A stretch of DNA of 64,000 bases from Goleter apudmare HA4340-LM2 (GCA_019359495.1 JAHHHF010000074.1:124001-188000); one strand, 5' to 3'; positions 37,960 to 47,041 are shown, numbered from the stretch's first letter. The notes: a model not told the origin generated them from the sequence alone. Numbers and translations: made by a program.

Positions 37960-40900
37960 CTAAGCAGAGGTGTTGTCGGTGCGTAACTTAATCCCCAAAA
38001 CTTGGGTGTAAGCGCCCCGTGCTTGAGTAACGCCGATTGTGCGTTCGGCTGACTCGATCATAGGGCGACGCAAACTGACAACGATAAATTGTGCTTGCTG
38101 TGCCTGTTGTTTAATCATTCTCGATAGTCTTTCGACGTTGGCGCCATCCAAAAACATATCCACTTCGTCAAAGGCATAAAATGGCGATGGGCGGTAGCGT
38201 TGCAGAGCGAAAATAAAGCTTAAGGCGGTGAGGGATTTTTCGCCCCCAGACATGGAAGCTAGACGCTGTACGGGTTTACCTTTGGGGTGAGCGACTAAAT
38301 TTAAGCCACTGCTAAATGGATCTTCGATATTATCGAGTTGTAAATAGCCGTCGCCGTCGGAAAGGGTGGCAAAAATTGATTGGAAGTTTTCGTTAACCGC
38401 GTCGAAGGCTTCCTTAAAGGCTAGTTGACGTAATGTAGTAAAGTTTTCAATCCGCAAAAGTAACTCTGTCCTTTCTCCTTCTAAGGTTTCTAACTTTTGC
38501 GTCAGTTCTTGCAGGCGGTTTTGTGTACGTTCGTATTCTTCCAATGCCAGCATATTTACTGGTTCCATCGCTTGCAGGCGTTTAGAGAGCGATCGCAATT
38601 CTTTTTGCAATTCTTCTAAGTCTACTTGATTTGGCACTTCTGGTAGGGGGCTGGGCAATTCTGGGACGAGGGTTTGCAGTTGCGCTTGCACGGCTACTAG
38701 TTCTTCTTGCCGTGTTAATTGAGTTTCTTGGAGTTTTTGCAATTCCCACTCTAATTGTTGCTGACGCAGCAGATGCGATCGCAATTCCTGTTCTGTGGCG
38801 TCGCGTTTTTGTTTTTCTGTTCCCAGATGCTGCTCCATCTGGCTCAAGGTGGCGCGAGTTGCGGCAATTTGAGTGTTGAGTTCTGAGTGCTGAGTTCTCA
38901 GGGCTTGGAGTTGATTTTGTTGTGTCTCCTGCTGATGCTGATATTGGGTGATCCTTTGTTCGGCTTCTTGGATTCTCTCTTGTAAGCGCTGCTGCTGATT
39001 TTCGAGATTTTTTAATTTTTGCTCTGCTTCCCTGAGTTCTGCTTCTCGTTGTTGTAGTTGTTGCTCTTGGCTTTTAATAATTACTTGGATTTGTTGCCAT
39101 TCACTGGGGGTTTGGGAGGCTTCCAATTCTGCTAACTCATGTCGCCATTGTTGCAATTGCTTTTCTTGTCCCGGTAATTCCCGATGTAAAACCTCTAAGC
39201 GCGATTGGGCTGTGGCGAATTTTTCGTTGTTTTGGGCGAGTTGCGATCGCGTGGCCTCTAATTGCGCCGTCAAACTCTTAATTTCCTTGTGCAACTGTTC
39301 TAGTTGTATTTGTTGTTCGCGCCGCGCCTGACGGGCTTCTGTAACCTCTTGGGCTAATTGTTTGCTTCTGGATGACAAACTAGCGATCGCTTCATGACAA
39401 CGTTCTAAAACCCGTTCGATATCTACCAACCGCTTTCTTAAATTGGCGACTTCCTCTGATTCTGTCGCTTCCACATTCCCAAACCGCAACGCCGAACGCT
39501 GGGTATTGCTACCACCAGTCATAGCGCCGCTAGTTTCCAACAATTCCCCGTCTAAGGTGACGATACGATATAAGCCTAAGTTTTTCCGCGCCTGTTCCAA
39601 ACTGGCGAAGACTACGGTGTTACCAAAAACGTAGCGAAAGACATCTTGATAACGGCGATCGCAATCTATTAAATTCACAGCATAGTTAACGAAGCCGTTG
39701 GCATAACGCAGTGTGGCATCTTGGGTAAACTTGGATGCATGAATTTTATTTAAGGGTAAAAAAGTCGCCCGCCCCGCCCGTTTTTGTTTGAGCAGTTCAA
39801 TCCCGGCGGCGGCGATGCTGTCGTCTTCTACCACGATATGTCCCAAACGTCCGCCAGCCGCAATTTCCAAAGCTAACTGGTAGCGGGGTTCTACCCTACC
39901 CAACTGCACCACCAAGCCACAAAGCCCAGGCATTCCCGATTGTAGAATAACTTTACTCGCTTGCGTACCTTGCACCTCTTGCTGTGCTTGAGCTTGCGCT
40001 TCTAGTTTATCCAACTGGCGTTGTTTTTCCCGTTGTTCTTGCAACAGACGCTTTTGGGTTTCCTGTTGGATTTGTAATTCCTGTTCTGTGGCTGAGAGAT
40101 TTTGCGCTAAATTTTGGATGGGTTCGCTAGAAGTATTAAATGCAGTTTCCAGACTACTACACTCAGCTTGCTTTTCTTCTAACTGGGGTTCTAAAGTTAA
40201 AATCAGTTGGGACTGCTCTTGGATTTGCTGCTGTAATTGATGATTGCGTTCACTGAGTTGGGCTTGTTCAGTGCGTTGGGGTTCGAGAATTTGCAGTAAA
40301 GTCTCAATTTGACGGTTTAAAGCCGTTTGTTGCTGTACCCAAGCCTCTGAAGCCGAAGCGATCGCCGCCGCCGCTTCCCGTGAAGTTTCTAACGCTTGTC
40401 GCGCCCCATCCCTTTGCTGTTGCCAAGACGTGATTAATCGCGTCTGTACAAGCTGAGTTTGGGCAATTTCTGTGAGGGAATGGTGATGTTGTTCAATTTC
40501 TTGCTGAGTTTGCAGAAGACGCCTTGCAGTCTCCTGAGTAGCTGTTTCCAACTCCGTTTGTTGACGCAACAGTTGCTTACGTTCCGCCTCTTGGGTAGCG
40601 AGAGTAGACTGTACCGCCAACAATTCCTCTTCACCCAAAGCTTTCACATGGGCGTTGAGTTGTTCTAATTCCAGAGTTTTTTGCTCAATTTGGGCATTCA
40701 GGGTGGTGAGTTGTGCCGTGAGTTCCACAGCATGGCCATCGCCCGTTTGAATTTGCGTCGCTAACTTTTCTTGCTGTGCTTGCAGAGAACGCCAAGACAG
40801 AACCGCTTCCCAAGACTGTTTAGCTAAAAACTCCGCCCGCAGTTTCTGATATTTTTCCGCCTTCGCCCGATCTTGAGAAAGGCGATCGCGTTGTACAGTT

Positions 40901-41580
40901 AATTCCGTCTCAATAATCCGACAACTATCTTCCTTCTCCTTCACCTCATCCAATGTTCCCTTGGCTTGGTTGATCTTGCGATCAAAAGCCGCCACCCCAG
41001 CCAACTCATCAATAATTTCCCGCCTCTCGCGCGCATTCATCGAGATAATGCTGGTAACATCCCCTTGTAGCACTACATTATACCCTTCTGGATAAATCCG
41101 CAGCGTCTCCAATTCCTCGTGCAAATCAGTCAGCGTACAAGATTCACCATTGATATAGTAATTCGACGTATAAGTCCCCTGGTGAGTCACCCTTAGCCGT
41201 CTAGTCACAGTCCATTCATTGCTGAGTCCTGAGTTCAGAGTTTTGAGTCCTGATTCAGAATCCTCCTCTTCTTCCTCCCTCTCGCCAGTCTCCTCGCCTC
41301 TGCGTGAGACATCCGAAATATCAAACGTCACCGTCACACTAGCTTCTACAGTAGAACGCCCTTTAGCCGTTTGAGTATTATTTACCAAATCCGGCAAGCG
41401 ATCGGCTCGCATCCCCTTAGAACTAGAGAGTCCCAAACAAAACAGCAGTGCATCGAGAATATTCGACTTACCCGAACCATTCGGCCCAGATATGACAGTA
41501 AATCCCGGCAGCAAGGGAACTTGAGTGCTGCCGCCGAAGGACTTAAAATTTGTGAGTTCCACACGCTTGATGTGGACCAT
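37960..41580 (-). CDS. smc: Chromosome partition protein Smc
   Basis: The 1206-residue ATPase has the N-terminal Walker A (GPNGSGKSNILDALLFCLG) after a KRVELTNFKSFGG start, two long Gln/Glu-rich coiled coils (about 170-510 and 690-1010), a hinge (about 525-680) and a C-terminal ABC signature LASMSGGEKSLTALSFIFAL with Walker B PFYAFDEVD. It organises and helps segregate the chromosome as part of condensin. Unusual for the family, the N-terminal head carries a roughly 30-residue acidic insert (about 97-125, EREEEEEDSESG) that interrupts the region between the P-loop and the QGDV motif. A decayed copy of its 3' end lies downstream. Confidence 0.97.
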   Translation of the reverse strand: MVHIKRVELTNFKSFGGSTQVPLLPGFTVISGPNGSGKSNILDALLFCLGLSSSKGMRADRLPDLVNNTQTAKGRSTVEASVTVTFDISDVSRRGEETGEREEEEEDSESGLKTLNSGLSNEWTVTRRLRVTHQGTYTSNYYINGESCTLTDLHEELETLRIYPEGYNVVLQGDVTSIISMNARERREIIDELAGVAAFDRKINQAKGTLDEVKEKEDSCRIIETELTVQRDRLSQDRAKAEKYQKLRAEFLAKQSWEAVLSWRSLQAQQEKLATQIQTGDGHAVELTAQLTTLNAQIEQKTLELEQLNAHVKALGEEELLAVQSTLATQEAERKQLLRQQTELETATQETARRLLQTQQEIEQHHHSLTEIAQTQLVQTRLITSWQQQRDGARQALETSREAAAAIASASEAWVQQQTALNRQIETLLQILEPQRTEQAQLSERNHQLQQQIQEQSQLILTLEPQLEEKQAECSSLETAFNTSSEPIQNLAQNLSATEQELQIQQETQKRLLQEQREKQRQLDKLEAQAQAQQEVQGTQASKVILQSGMPGLCGLVVQLGRVEPRYQLALEIAAGGRLGHIVVEDDSIAAAGIELLKQKRAGRATFLPLNKIHASKFTQDATLRYANGFVNYAVNLIDCDRRYQDVFRYVFGNTVVFASLEQARKNLGLYRIVTLDGELLETSGAMTGGSNTQRSALRFGNVEATESEEVANLRKRLVDIERVLERCHEAIASLSSRSKQLAQEVTEARQARREQQIQLEQLHKEIKSLTAQLEATRSQLAQNNEKFATAQSRLEVLHRELPGQEKQLQQWRHELAELEASQTPSEWQQIQVIIKSQEQQLQQREAELREAEQKLKNLENQQQRLQERIQEAEQRITQYQHQQETQQNQLQALRTQHSELNTQIAATRATLSQMEQHLGTEKQKRDATEQELRSHLLRQQQLEWELQKLQETQLTRQEELVAVQAQLQTLVPELPSPLPEVPNQVDLEELQKELRSLSKRLQAMEPVNMLALEEYERTQNRLQELTQKLETLEGERTELLLRIENFTTLRQLAFKEAFDAVNENFQSIFATLSDGDGYLQLDNIEDPFSSGLNLVAHPKGKPVQRLASMSGGEKSLTALSFIFALQRYRPSPFYAFDEVDMFLDGANVERLSRMIKQQAQQAQFIVVSLRRPMIESAERTIGVTQARGAYTQVLGIKLRTDNTSA

Positions 41581-41895
41581 AGGCGCTGGTTAACTGTAAC
41601 TGGGCTAATGAAGTAAAAGTGTATCAATTAACTAGAGATTCGCAACTATTTCCGCAAGAAAATTCCGGATCAGTCAGGATCTAGTGATCTTCACCTCTGG
41701 GATTGATCAAAAATTGGTATTTTTTCCTACAGGTCTATTTGTGGTTAACACTCTCAGGTCTAAAGACACTGAAATTCTGCGGTCAGAGTAGCTTTTGGTA
41801 GTGTCCAAAGTCTTACTCTCGCTACGGTCGTCAAGCACCGTCTACCCAGTTGGCTAAGGTCTAAGCCTAGCTTGCTGGCTACTTTTTTGAGCAGT

Positions 41896-41943
41896 TCGAC
41901 TTCGCTCACTGCTCAAGCCTCGACTTCGCTCACTGCTCAAGCC
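41896..41943. repeat. Two copies of a 24-bp GAC-TTCGCTCA repeat
   Basis: Units 41896-41919 and 41920-41943 are identical (core TTCGCTCACTGCTCAAGCC). With the preceding TTGAGCAG (41888-41895) each CTGCTCAA can form a hairpin. The motif looks like a dispersed Nostocales REP-type sequence. Confidence 0.75.
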
Positions 41944-42091
41944 AAGCGGAGTCGGTTACCGCTTCAATCGGGTTGTTAGCCCTCGTCATCATCAATTTGT
42001 AGAAACAAAAAGTTTGCAATGCCTCAAAAAGACTGGAAATCACTTAACTTTGAATGTTGACAGACAAGCTTCAAATAATAACCCACAGATA

Positions 42092-42120
42092 AAAACCACG
42101 CCGCTTGTAGGCGTGGTTTT
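42092..42120. terminator. Strong bidirectional hairpin
   Basis: AAAACCACGCC (42092-42102) pairs perfectly with GGCGTGGTTTT (42110-42120) around a 7-base loop, with A and T runs at both ends: a terminator for either strand. Confidence 0.8.
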
Positions 42121-42142
42121 AAATAGCAACTGCAAAAATCGT

Positions 42143-42165
42143 GGAGAAGTTATAGCAACTTCTCC
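42143..42165 (-). terminator. Terminator hairpin just after ctaE
   Basis: GGAGAAGTT (42143-42151) pairs with AACTTCTCC (42157-42165) around 5 bases. It lies eight bases beyond the ctaE stop and is followed on the minus strand by a T-rich tract. Confidence 0.65.
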
Positions 42166-42173
42166 AAGCAGTA

Positions 42174-42785
42174 TCACTGCCAAATGTAGATCAGGATAAA
42201 CAAAATAATCCAGATGACATCGACGAAGTGCCAAAACAAAGAAGTAGCATTGACACCAAAATGACCAGAGTCATACTCACCAGGTAAAAAGGAACGGACA
42301 AGAATAATCGACTGTAACAGGATACCGGTAAACACGTGCAAACCGTGGAAACCTGTGAGCAGGTAGAACATCCCACCAAAGACGCCGGAGGTGAAGCCAA
42401 AGGCGAGGCCGTGCCATTCCACCCCTTGTCCTACCAAGAAGTAGCTACCCATAGCCATCGTTGCCAAGAGATACAGGCGGAATTTCACCAGATTGTGGCT
42501 GTGCAGCGCCTTTTCTGCCAAGTAGATGACGAAGCTGCTGGAAACCAGAATCACCGTGTTGATTGCCGGATCTAGGACTTCTAATCCCGAAACACCAGCC
42601 GGTAGCCAGTTGGGAGTCGTGGTTTTGTAAACGATATAGCCAGCAAAAAAGCTGAGAAAGATGACGCTTTCAGAAAGCAAGAAGACAATGAAGCCGAACA
42701 TCTTGCTGCCTTCTTCGTCATGGCCATGCTCACCGCCTGTATGATGTAAAGGCGATCGCTCCTCATCTGCAATGTAACTATCCAT
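42174..42785 (-). CDS. ctaE: Terminal oxidase subunit III (heme-copper type)
   Basis: The 203-residue membrane protein has about five transmembrane helices and the subunit-III signatures: FGFIVFLLSESVIFLSFFAGY with the conserved Glu, GLHVFTGILLQSI and the terminal SLFWHFVDVIWIILFILIYIW. It stabilises subunit I and is the last gene of the oxidase operon, separated from ctaD by 50 bases. A His-rich acidic patch (HHTGGEHGHDEE) occupies the first 25 residues, facing the cytosol. A terminator hairpin follows. Confidence 0.95.
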   Translation of the reverse strand: MDSYIADEERSPLHHTGGEHGHDEEGSKMFGFIVFLLSESVIFLSFFAGYIVYKTTTPNWLPAGVSGLEVLDPAINTVILVSSSFVIYLAEKALHSHNLVKFRLYLLATMAMGSYFLVGQGVEWHGLAFGFTSGVFGGMFYLLTGFHGLHVFTGILLQSIILVRSFLPGEYDSGHFGVNATSLFWHFVDVIWIILFILIYIWQ

Positions 42786-42835
42786 TAGTTAAAATCAATT
42801 CTCCTCTACATGTTTGCCCTAACACAGTTGTTTGC

Positions 42836-44515
42836 CTATTTAGATGAATGCTCAAGGCTGTGTGCGTTAGCTACTAAGGGTTCAGACTTACCGTAACCAT
42901 AGGGTTCGCTAACAACGATGGGCAGTTCTTCAAAGTTTTCTACAGCAGGGGGTGAAGAAACTAGCCATTCCAAACCAATGGCGCGCCAGGGGTTAGCCGG
43001 GGCTTTCTCTCCTTGCAGCCAGGAAACCACCATATTGAAGATGAAAGGCAAGGTGGACATCCCTAACAAGAATGAGCCGAGGCTGGCGATAATATTCCAG
43101 AATTCGTACTCTGGGGCGTAGGAAGAAATTCGACGTAACATCCCTTGCAAACCTAATGGGTGCATGGGTAAAAAGTTGAGGTTAGTACCGATGAATGTCA
43201 ACCAGAAATGCAACTTACCCCAGCCTTCGTAGTACATGCGTCCAGTCATTTTGGGGAACCAGTGGTAGAAGGCTGCATACAAGCCCATTGTGACTGTACC
43301 GAAGAGGACGTAGTGGAAGTGACCCACGACAAAGTAAGTGTTGTTGACGTGGACATCCACAGGCACGGAGGAGAGCATGATGCCCACGATACCTGCGAAG
43401 ACAAACATGATCAATGCGCCGAGGGAAAATAACATAGGTGTAGTTAGCCGCAGCTTACCACCCCAAATCGTTGCTACCCACGCAAACACTTTGATGCCAG
43501 TTGGTACTGATACCAGCATCGTTGTGATCATGAAGAATATCCGCATCCATGCGGGTGTACCACTCACATACAAGTGGTGTACCCAAACGATCGCACTAAC
43601 TACGGCAATCAACATTGATGAAATTGCTACCACCTTGTAGCCAAATAGAGGCTTACGGCTATAAACCGGGAATATCTCCGAGAAAATACCGAAGATGGGC
43701 AAAATAATGACATACACTGCCGGGTGGGAATAAAACCAGAAGTAGTGCTGGAACAGAACGGGATTACCGCCTTTGCTGGGGTCAAAAAAGGCTGTACCGA
43801 CGGTGAGATCGAGGAGCAGCATCACAGCACCAGCAGTCAGGGCAGGTAGTCCAAATAGCTGGATAATCTGGGCGCTAAATACTGCCCACACAAATAGCGG
43901 CATCCGGAAGAAGCTCATCCCTGGGGCGCGCATTTTGACAATTGTGGTAACAAAGTTAACTGCCCCCATAATTGACGAGACACCAGATATTGCTACCGCC
44001 AATAACCAGACAACTTGACCGTTAATTAAGTTACCTGTGGGGTTTTGTAAACTCACTGGTGGGTAAGCCCACCAACCTGATTGGGCTGGCCCACCAGGGA
44101 CTAAAAAGCTGCCCATCAATAAAATCCCCACCACCGGCACCATCCAAAAGGCGACGGCATTCAGGCGAGGAAATGCCATATCTCGCGCTCCAATCATCAA
44201 GGGTACGAGATAGTTAGCAAAACCAACTAGTGAGGGAAATGTCCACAAAAACAGCATTACCGTGCCGTGCATGGTAAACAAGCCATTGTAGACAGTACGG
44301 TCTACTAGGTCTGATTCGGGTGTAATTAGTTCGCCCCGAATCACCATTGCAAAGATACCGCCGACTAAAAAGAAGATAAACGAAGTGACGAGGTATTGGA
44401 TACCAATGACCTTATGGTCGGTACTAAAGCTAAAGTATTCTTTCCAGCCGCTAGGAGGTTCATGATGTGGTTGTTCACTAGCGATACTGATGCCTTTGAG
44501 GGGGATATTTGTCAT
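42836..44515 (-). CDS. ctaD: Terminal oxidase subunit I (heme-copper catalytic subunit)
   Basis: I use the ATG at 44515, preceded by GGAAGG at 6-7 bases, instead of a longer frame. The 559-residue, twelve-helix protein holds the heme and CuB ligands: MHGTVMLFLW, the YSHPAVY motif (cross-linked His/Tyr pair), VHHLYVSG and VGHFHYVLFG. The residue after HP is Ala, with YS before it, so this is an A2-type oxidase without the classical proton-loading Glu of HPEVY. It reduces oxygen to water and should pump protons. It starts 14 bases after the ctaC stop, so the cta genes are one transcript. The CuA-less ctaC implies quinol as donor. Confidence 0.97.
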   Translation of the reverse strand: MTNIPLKGISIASEQPHHEPPSGWKEYFSFSTDHKVIGIQYLVTSFIFFLVGGIFAMVIRGELITPESDLVDRTVYNGLFTMHGTVMLFLWTFPSLVGFANYLVPLMIGARDMAFPRLNAVAFWMVPVVGILLMGSFLVPGGPAQSGWWAYPPVSLQNPTGNLINGQVVWLLAVAISGVSSIMGAVNFVTTIVKMRAPGMSFFRMPLFVWAVFSAQIIQLFGLPALTAGAVMLLLDLTVGTAFFDPSKGGNPVLFQHYFWFYSHPAVYVIILPIFGIFSEIFPVYSRKPLFGYKVVAISSMLIAVVSAIVWVHHLYVSGTPAWMRIFFMITTMLVSVPTGIKVFAWVATIWGGKLRLTTPMLFSLGALIMFVFAGIVGIMLSSVPVDVHVNNTYFVVGHFHYVLFGTVTMGLYAAFYHWFPKMTGRMYYEGWGKLHFWLTFIGTNLNFLPMHPLGLQGMLRRISSYAPEYEFWNIIASLGSFLLGMSTLPFIFNMVVSWLQGEKAPANPWRAIGLEWLVSSPPAVENFEELPIVVSEPYGYGKSEPLVANAHSLEHSSK

Positions 44516-44529
44516 CAGTGACCTTCCTT

Positions 44530-45453
44530 TCAACTGGGTGAATTAACTAGAGGTGGTGCCGCAGGTGCTACTGTCATCCAACCATTTTTGACTGGCTGGC
44601 TAGATGTTTGGGCATACTCTAGGGCTGCTTGATTAACTGCGGGTGCGAGTTTGTAGTTGGCAGTTTTGCCCAGCCATTGTTGGTAATCTTGGGGAGATTC
44701 CACCACTACATCTGCCTGCATGGTGGCAAAGTAAGTCCCACTGTATTGGGAATCTGTGAGGTGATATTTACCGTTGCGAATAGGAGTAAATTCAAAGTTG
44801 ATCGCATGATTAGGAATTATGTCTTGCTTGAGTCGAAAAGCGGGAATATAAAAGCCGTGGAGTACGTCTTCTGATTTCAGCGCTAGACGAACTCGGCGAT
44901 CGCTTGGTAAATGCAATTCGCTACTAGTAACATTCGTTTCTGGGTAATGGAATGCCCAAGACCACTGCTTGGCAATCACATCAATCTTTTCTATGGGTTC
45001 AGCTAAGGCTGGGTCTTTGGATGCAGCGTATGCTGATTTCATGCCTATGGGGTTATGCAGGTGTACCAAGGCTGTGGGGCCTTGAATGCCCATTGCTTCA
45101 TAGACTTGGTAGCTATAGCCGGCAATCCAAAACACCAGTAGAATGGGGATTGCTGTCCAGACGACTTCTAGGGTGATGTTACCTTCAATTGCTGGGCCAT
45201 CGCTGAGGTCGTTTTTGGCGGCTCGATGGAAAGTGACGGAATACAAAAGAGTTCCAGTCACCCCTAAAAAGATAAATGCACCCAGCGTCACCAAGAAGCT
45301 GATCAAATCATCAATTAGTCGGGATTCGGCGGCGGCTGGTGGCGGTAGCCAAGAGTAAGCCTGCTGACCGATCCAGATGCTCATAGCAGTGATTACCATG
45401 AGTGCGATCGCAATTGCGATCAAGGTGCCGATCTTGAAATTTTTCATGGTCAT
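44530..45453 (-). CDS. ctaC: Oxidase subunit II lacking the CuA site
   Basis: The 307-residue protein has two N-terminal membrane helices (about 8-30 and 48-72) and a C-terminal cupredoxin domain starting near VVWTAIPILLVFW. A normal subunit II binds CuA through C-x-E-x3-C-x3-H-x2-M. Here the aligned stretch is DSQYSGTYFATM: Asp234, Gln236, Ser238 and Phe242 replace Cys, Glu, Cys and His; only His199 and Met245 remain. Electrons therefore cannot enter through CuA, and the enzyme should take them from quinol, as proposed for the alternative respiratory terminal oxidase (ARTO) of cyanobacteria and the cox3-type oxidase of Anabaena. Confidence 0.92.
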   Translation of the reverse strand: MTMKNFKIGTLIAIAIALMVITAMSIWIGQQAYSWLPPPAAAESRLIDDLISFLVTLGAFIFLGVTGTLLYSVTFHRAAKNDLSDGPAIEGNITLEVVWTAIPILLVFWIAGYSYQVYEAMGIQGPTALVHLHNPIGMKSAYAASKDPALAEPIEKIDVIAKQWSWAFHYPETNVTSSELHLPSDRRVRLALKSEDVLHGFYIPAFRLKQDIIPNHAINFEFTPIRNGKYHLTDSQYSGTYFATMQADVVVESPQDYQQWLGKTANYKLAPAVNQAALEYAQTSSQPVKNGWMTVAPAAPPLVNSPS

Positions 45454-45502
45454 TATTCATCGTTCATTGGTCAAAGGACAAATGACAAAGGACTAATATG
45501 AA

Positions 45503-46108
45503 TTACTTCAGTACTGTGTTGAGGTCTTCACCCAAGCGTAATAAGTGGTCTGCGGTGTTGTGGACGCCAAATTCTGCCGCTAATTGTGCTCCTAGGGTGC
45601 CGTGGAGGTACATCAGCAACATGACTACTACCCCTGTGAATAAATAACTCCACTGCACTTGTCTGTCTTCGTCCCGGAACCACACATAGCGCTGGTATCC
45701 TCTCCAGATGGTCATGCCCACAATCAGCGCCAATAAGAAAACCCCACCTATACCATGCCAAATCATGGTATCCATTGCCTGGAATCCCCAGGCACTCTTG
45801 ATATTCGCTGGTGGCTGTGCCAACAACATTTCGTAAAAGCCTGCACCTACGGTGAAGAAGGTGATGATGGATGCAGCTACCATGTTGTACCAACCAACGT
45901 CAAAGAAGTTGGCACGTTCCACGGAAATTGCTAAAAATTTGAAAACCCATTTTTCTAAGGGTAAGAAGACACCAACAATATCAAAGGTAACCCCAATGAT
46001 GAACAGACCTAATGTGAGATGGACTAAGTTGGGATGAACAGGAATATTGTAGGGTAGTCCGTTGGCTCCTAGTTGCCCACTCAATTGTTCAATTAATTCT
46101 GAGTTCAT
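45503..46108 (-). CDS. DUF2231 membrane protein, second of a pair
   Basis: The 201-residue protein has four hydrophobic helices and the DUF2231 start (IPVHPNLVHLTLGLFIIG), with further His residues in MDTMIWHGIGGVFLLAL. Its ATG overlaps the stop of the preceding gene by four bases (ATGA), so the two are translationally coupled. It lies 49 bases upstream of ctaC. Its place in an oxidase operon suggests a redox or heme-linked membrane partner, possibly a quinol or electron-entry subunit, which is inference. It is 35 residues longer than its partner. Confidence 0.88.
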   Translation of the reverse strand: MNSELIEQLSGQLGANGLPYNIPVHPNLVHLTLGLFIIGVTFDIVGVFLPLEKWVFKFLAISVERANFFDVGWYNMVAASIITFFTVGAGFYEMLLAQPPANIKSAWGFQAMDTMIWHGIGGVFLLALIVGMTIWRGYQRYVWFRDEDRQVQWSYLFTGVVVMLLMYLHGTLGAQLAAEFGVHNTADHLLRLGEDLNTVLK

Positions 46109-46605
46109 GGCAACATTCCATCCTTAATTGCTTCCACAACTGGCACTGTATGTAGTCCATATACCCAAACCAGTTCATCACCAAGATATACCTGTACACC
46201 AACTATCACCGTGACAAGTAACCCTACTGCTAAATAGTAAATCGATATTCTGTTGGGATTTTGAGCACGAATTACATAGCGCCAAGCTGTTATTGCCGCG
46301 ATAATTCCTGAAAGCGACCAGCCAATTAGCGTATGTAAGTTAAGCACTGACTTAGCTACTTCATAAGGTTTTGCCAAGCCCGCTTCAAATTGACCAAAAA
46401 TAATCGCAACGAAGATGGAAATTGTAGCGATAAATAGATTCCACCAACTTACTTCAAATAGTCGAGAATTTCGGGTGAAATAGCCGACTAAATCACAGAA
46501 AAAAGCAAACACCACCATCGCAATTACGAAGTGGACAACGATGGGATGAATCGTATCAGGATACGGTAAATTGTGGTCATTCAAATTCGTCAGATACTCA
46601 AACAC
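46105..46605 (-). CDS. DUF2231 membrane protein, first gene of the oxidase operon
   Basis: The 166-residue protein starts at GTG, supported by AGGAG six bases upstream. It has four membrane helices with the DUF2231 pattern: TIHPIVVHFVIAMVVFAFF, then LHTLIGWSLSGIIAAI. The paired His residues (HPIVVHF and NLHTLIGW) are in positions that could bind heme or metal. It overlaps the next gene by four bases. In the cox3-type loci of heterocystous cyanobacteria, as I recall them, two such genes precede the oxidase subunits. Confidence 0.88.
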   Translation of the reverse strand: MFEYLTNLNDHNLPYPDTIHPIVVHFVIAMVVFAFFCDLVGYFTRNSRLFEVSWWNLFIATISIFVAIIFGQFEAGLAKPYEVAKSVLNLHTLIGWSLSGIIAAITAWRYVIRAQNPNRISIYYLAVGLLVTVIVGVQVYLGDELVWVYGLHTVPVVEAIKDGMLP

Positions 46606-46999
46606 GGTATTCTCCTAGGTATATCTACAGCACCTCAAACAAGCTTCCATCATTGATATTCACTCAGATCATTACCAGTATCTACACTTGACCAGGATAC
46701 ATTTCATGGGGCGACTTCTGGTAAGTTAAGTGTCAGATTGATGGTAAATAATTTAGGTGGGTTTGGCTCAATTTTTGGGAAATAATTTGACTTTAACTCA
46801 TTGCTTCATACTGATATTCTGAGATAGCGATTTTTGATATTGTCCAAGAAAATCGCTGTTGTTTACTGGGTTAACTCGACTTATGTTTTAGTTTAAGTAA
46901 ATTTTTATGTTCTGTCAAAAGAGCAGAAAATAAAAGTTTTAAGAGTTTTAATCCAACAAAATATTTTTTATAAATGTAGCTGTTTTGGCTTTTTAGAAC

Positions 47000-47041
47000 A
47001 TCTTAAATCCATAAAAAATCTTAAATTGTAATTCTTTTTAC
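47000..47041 (-). promoter_or_regulatory. Consensus NtcA-type promoter for the oxidase operon
   Basis: On the minus strand GTA-N8-TAC (47041-47028) is followed after exactly 22 bases by TAAGAT (47005-47000), matching the class-II NtcA promoter rule GTA-N8-TAC-N22-TAN3T. Transcription would start near 46993. NtcA is the nitrogen regulator that drives heterocyst genes, so this fits a nitrogen-step-down-induced oxidase. On the plus strand a TATAAC lies 21 bases after the box, so divergent use is possible. Confidence 0.6.

Larger units (their letters stand above)
41581..42173. other. Intergenic stretch between smc and ctaE
   Basis: The 593 bases hold a 24-bp tandem repeat at 41896-41943, two hairpins at 42092 and 42143 (see entries) and an AT-rich upstream region for smc. 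A 61-codon frame across the hairpins is not credible as a gene. Confidence 0.6.

Noticed and set aside
42014-42199. 61-codon plus frame after smc
   Set aside because: It runs through two terminator hairpins and into ctaE antisense; the protein has no features of a real product.
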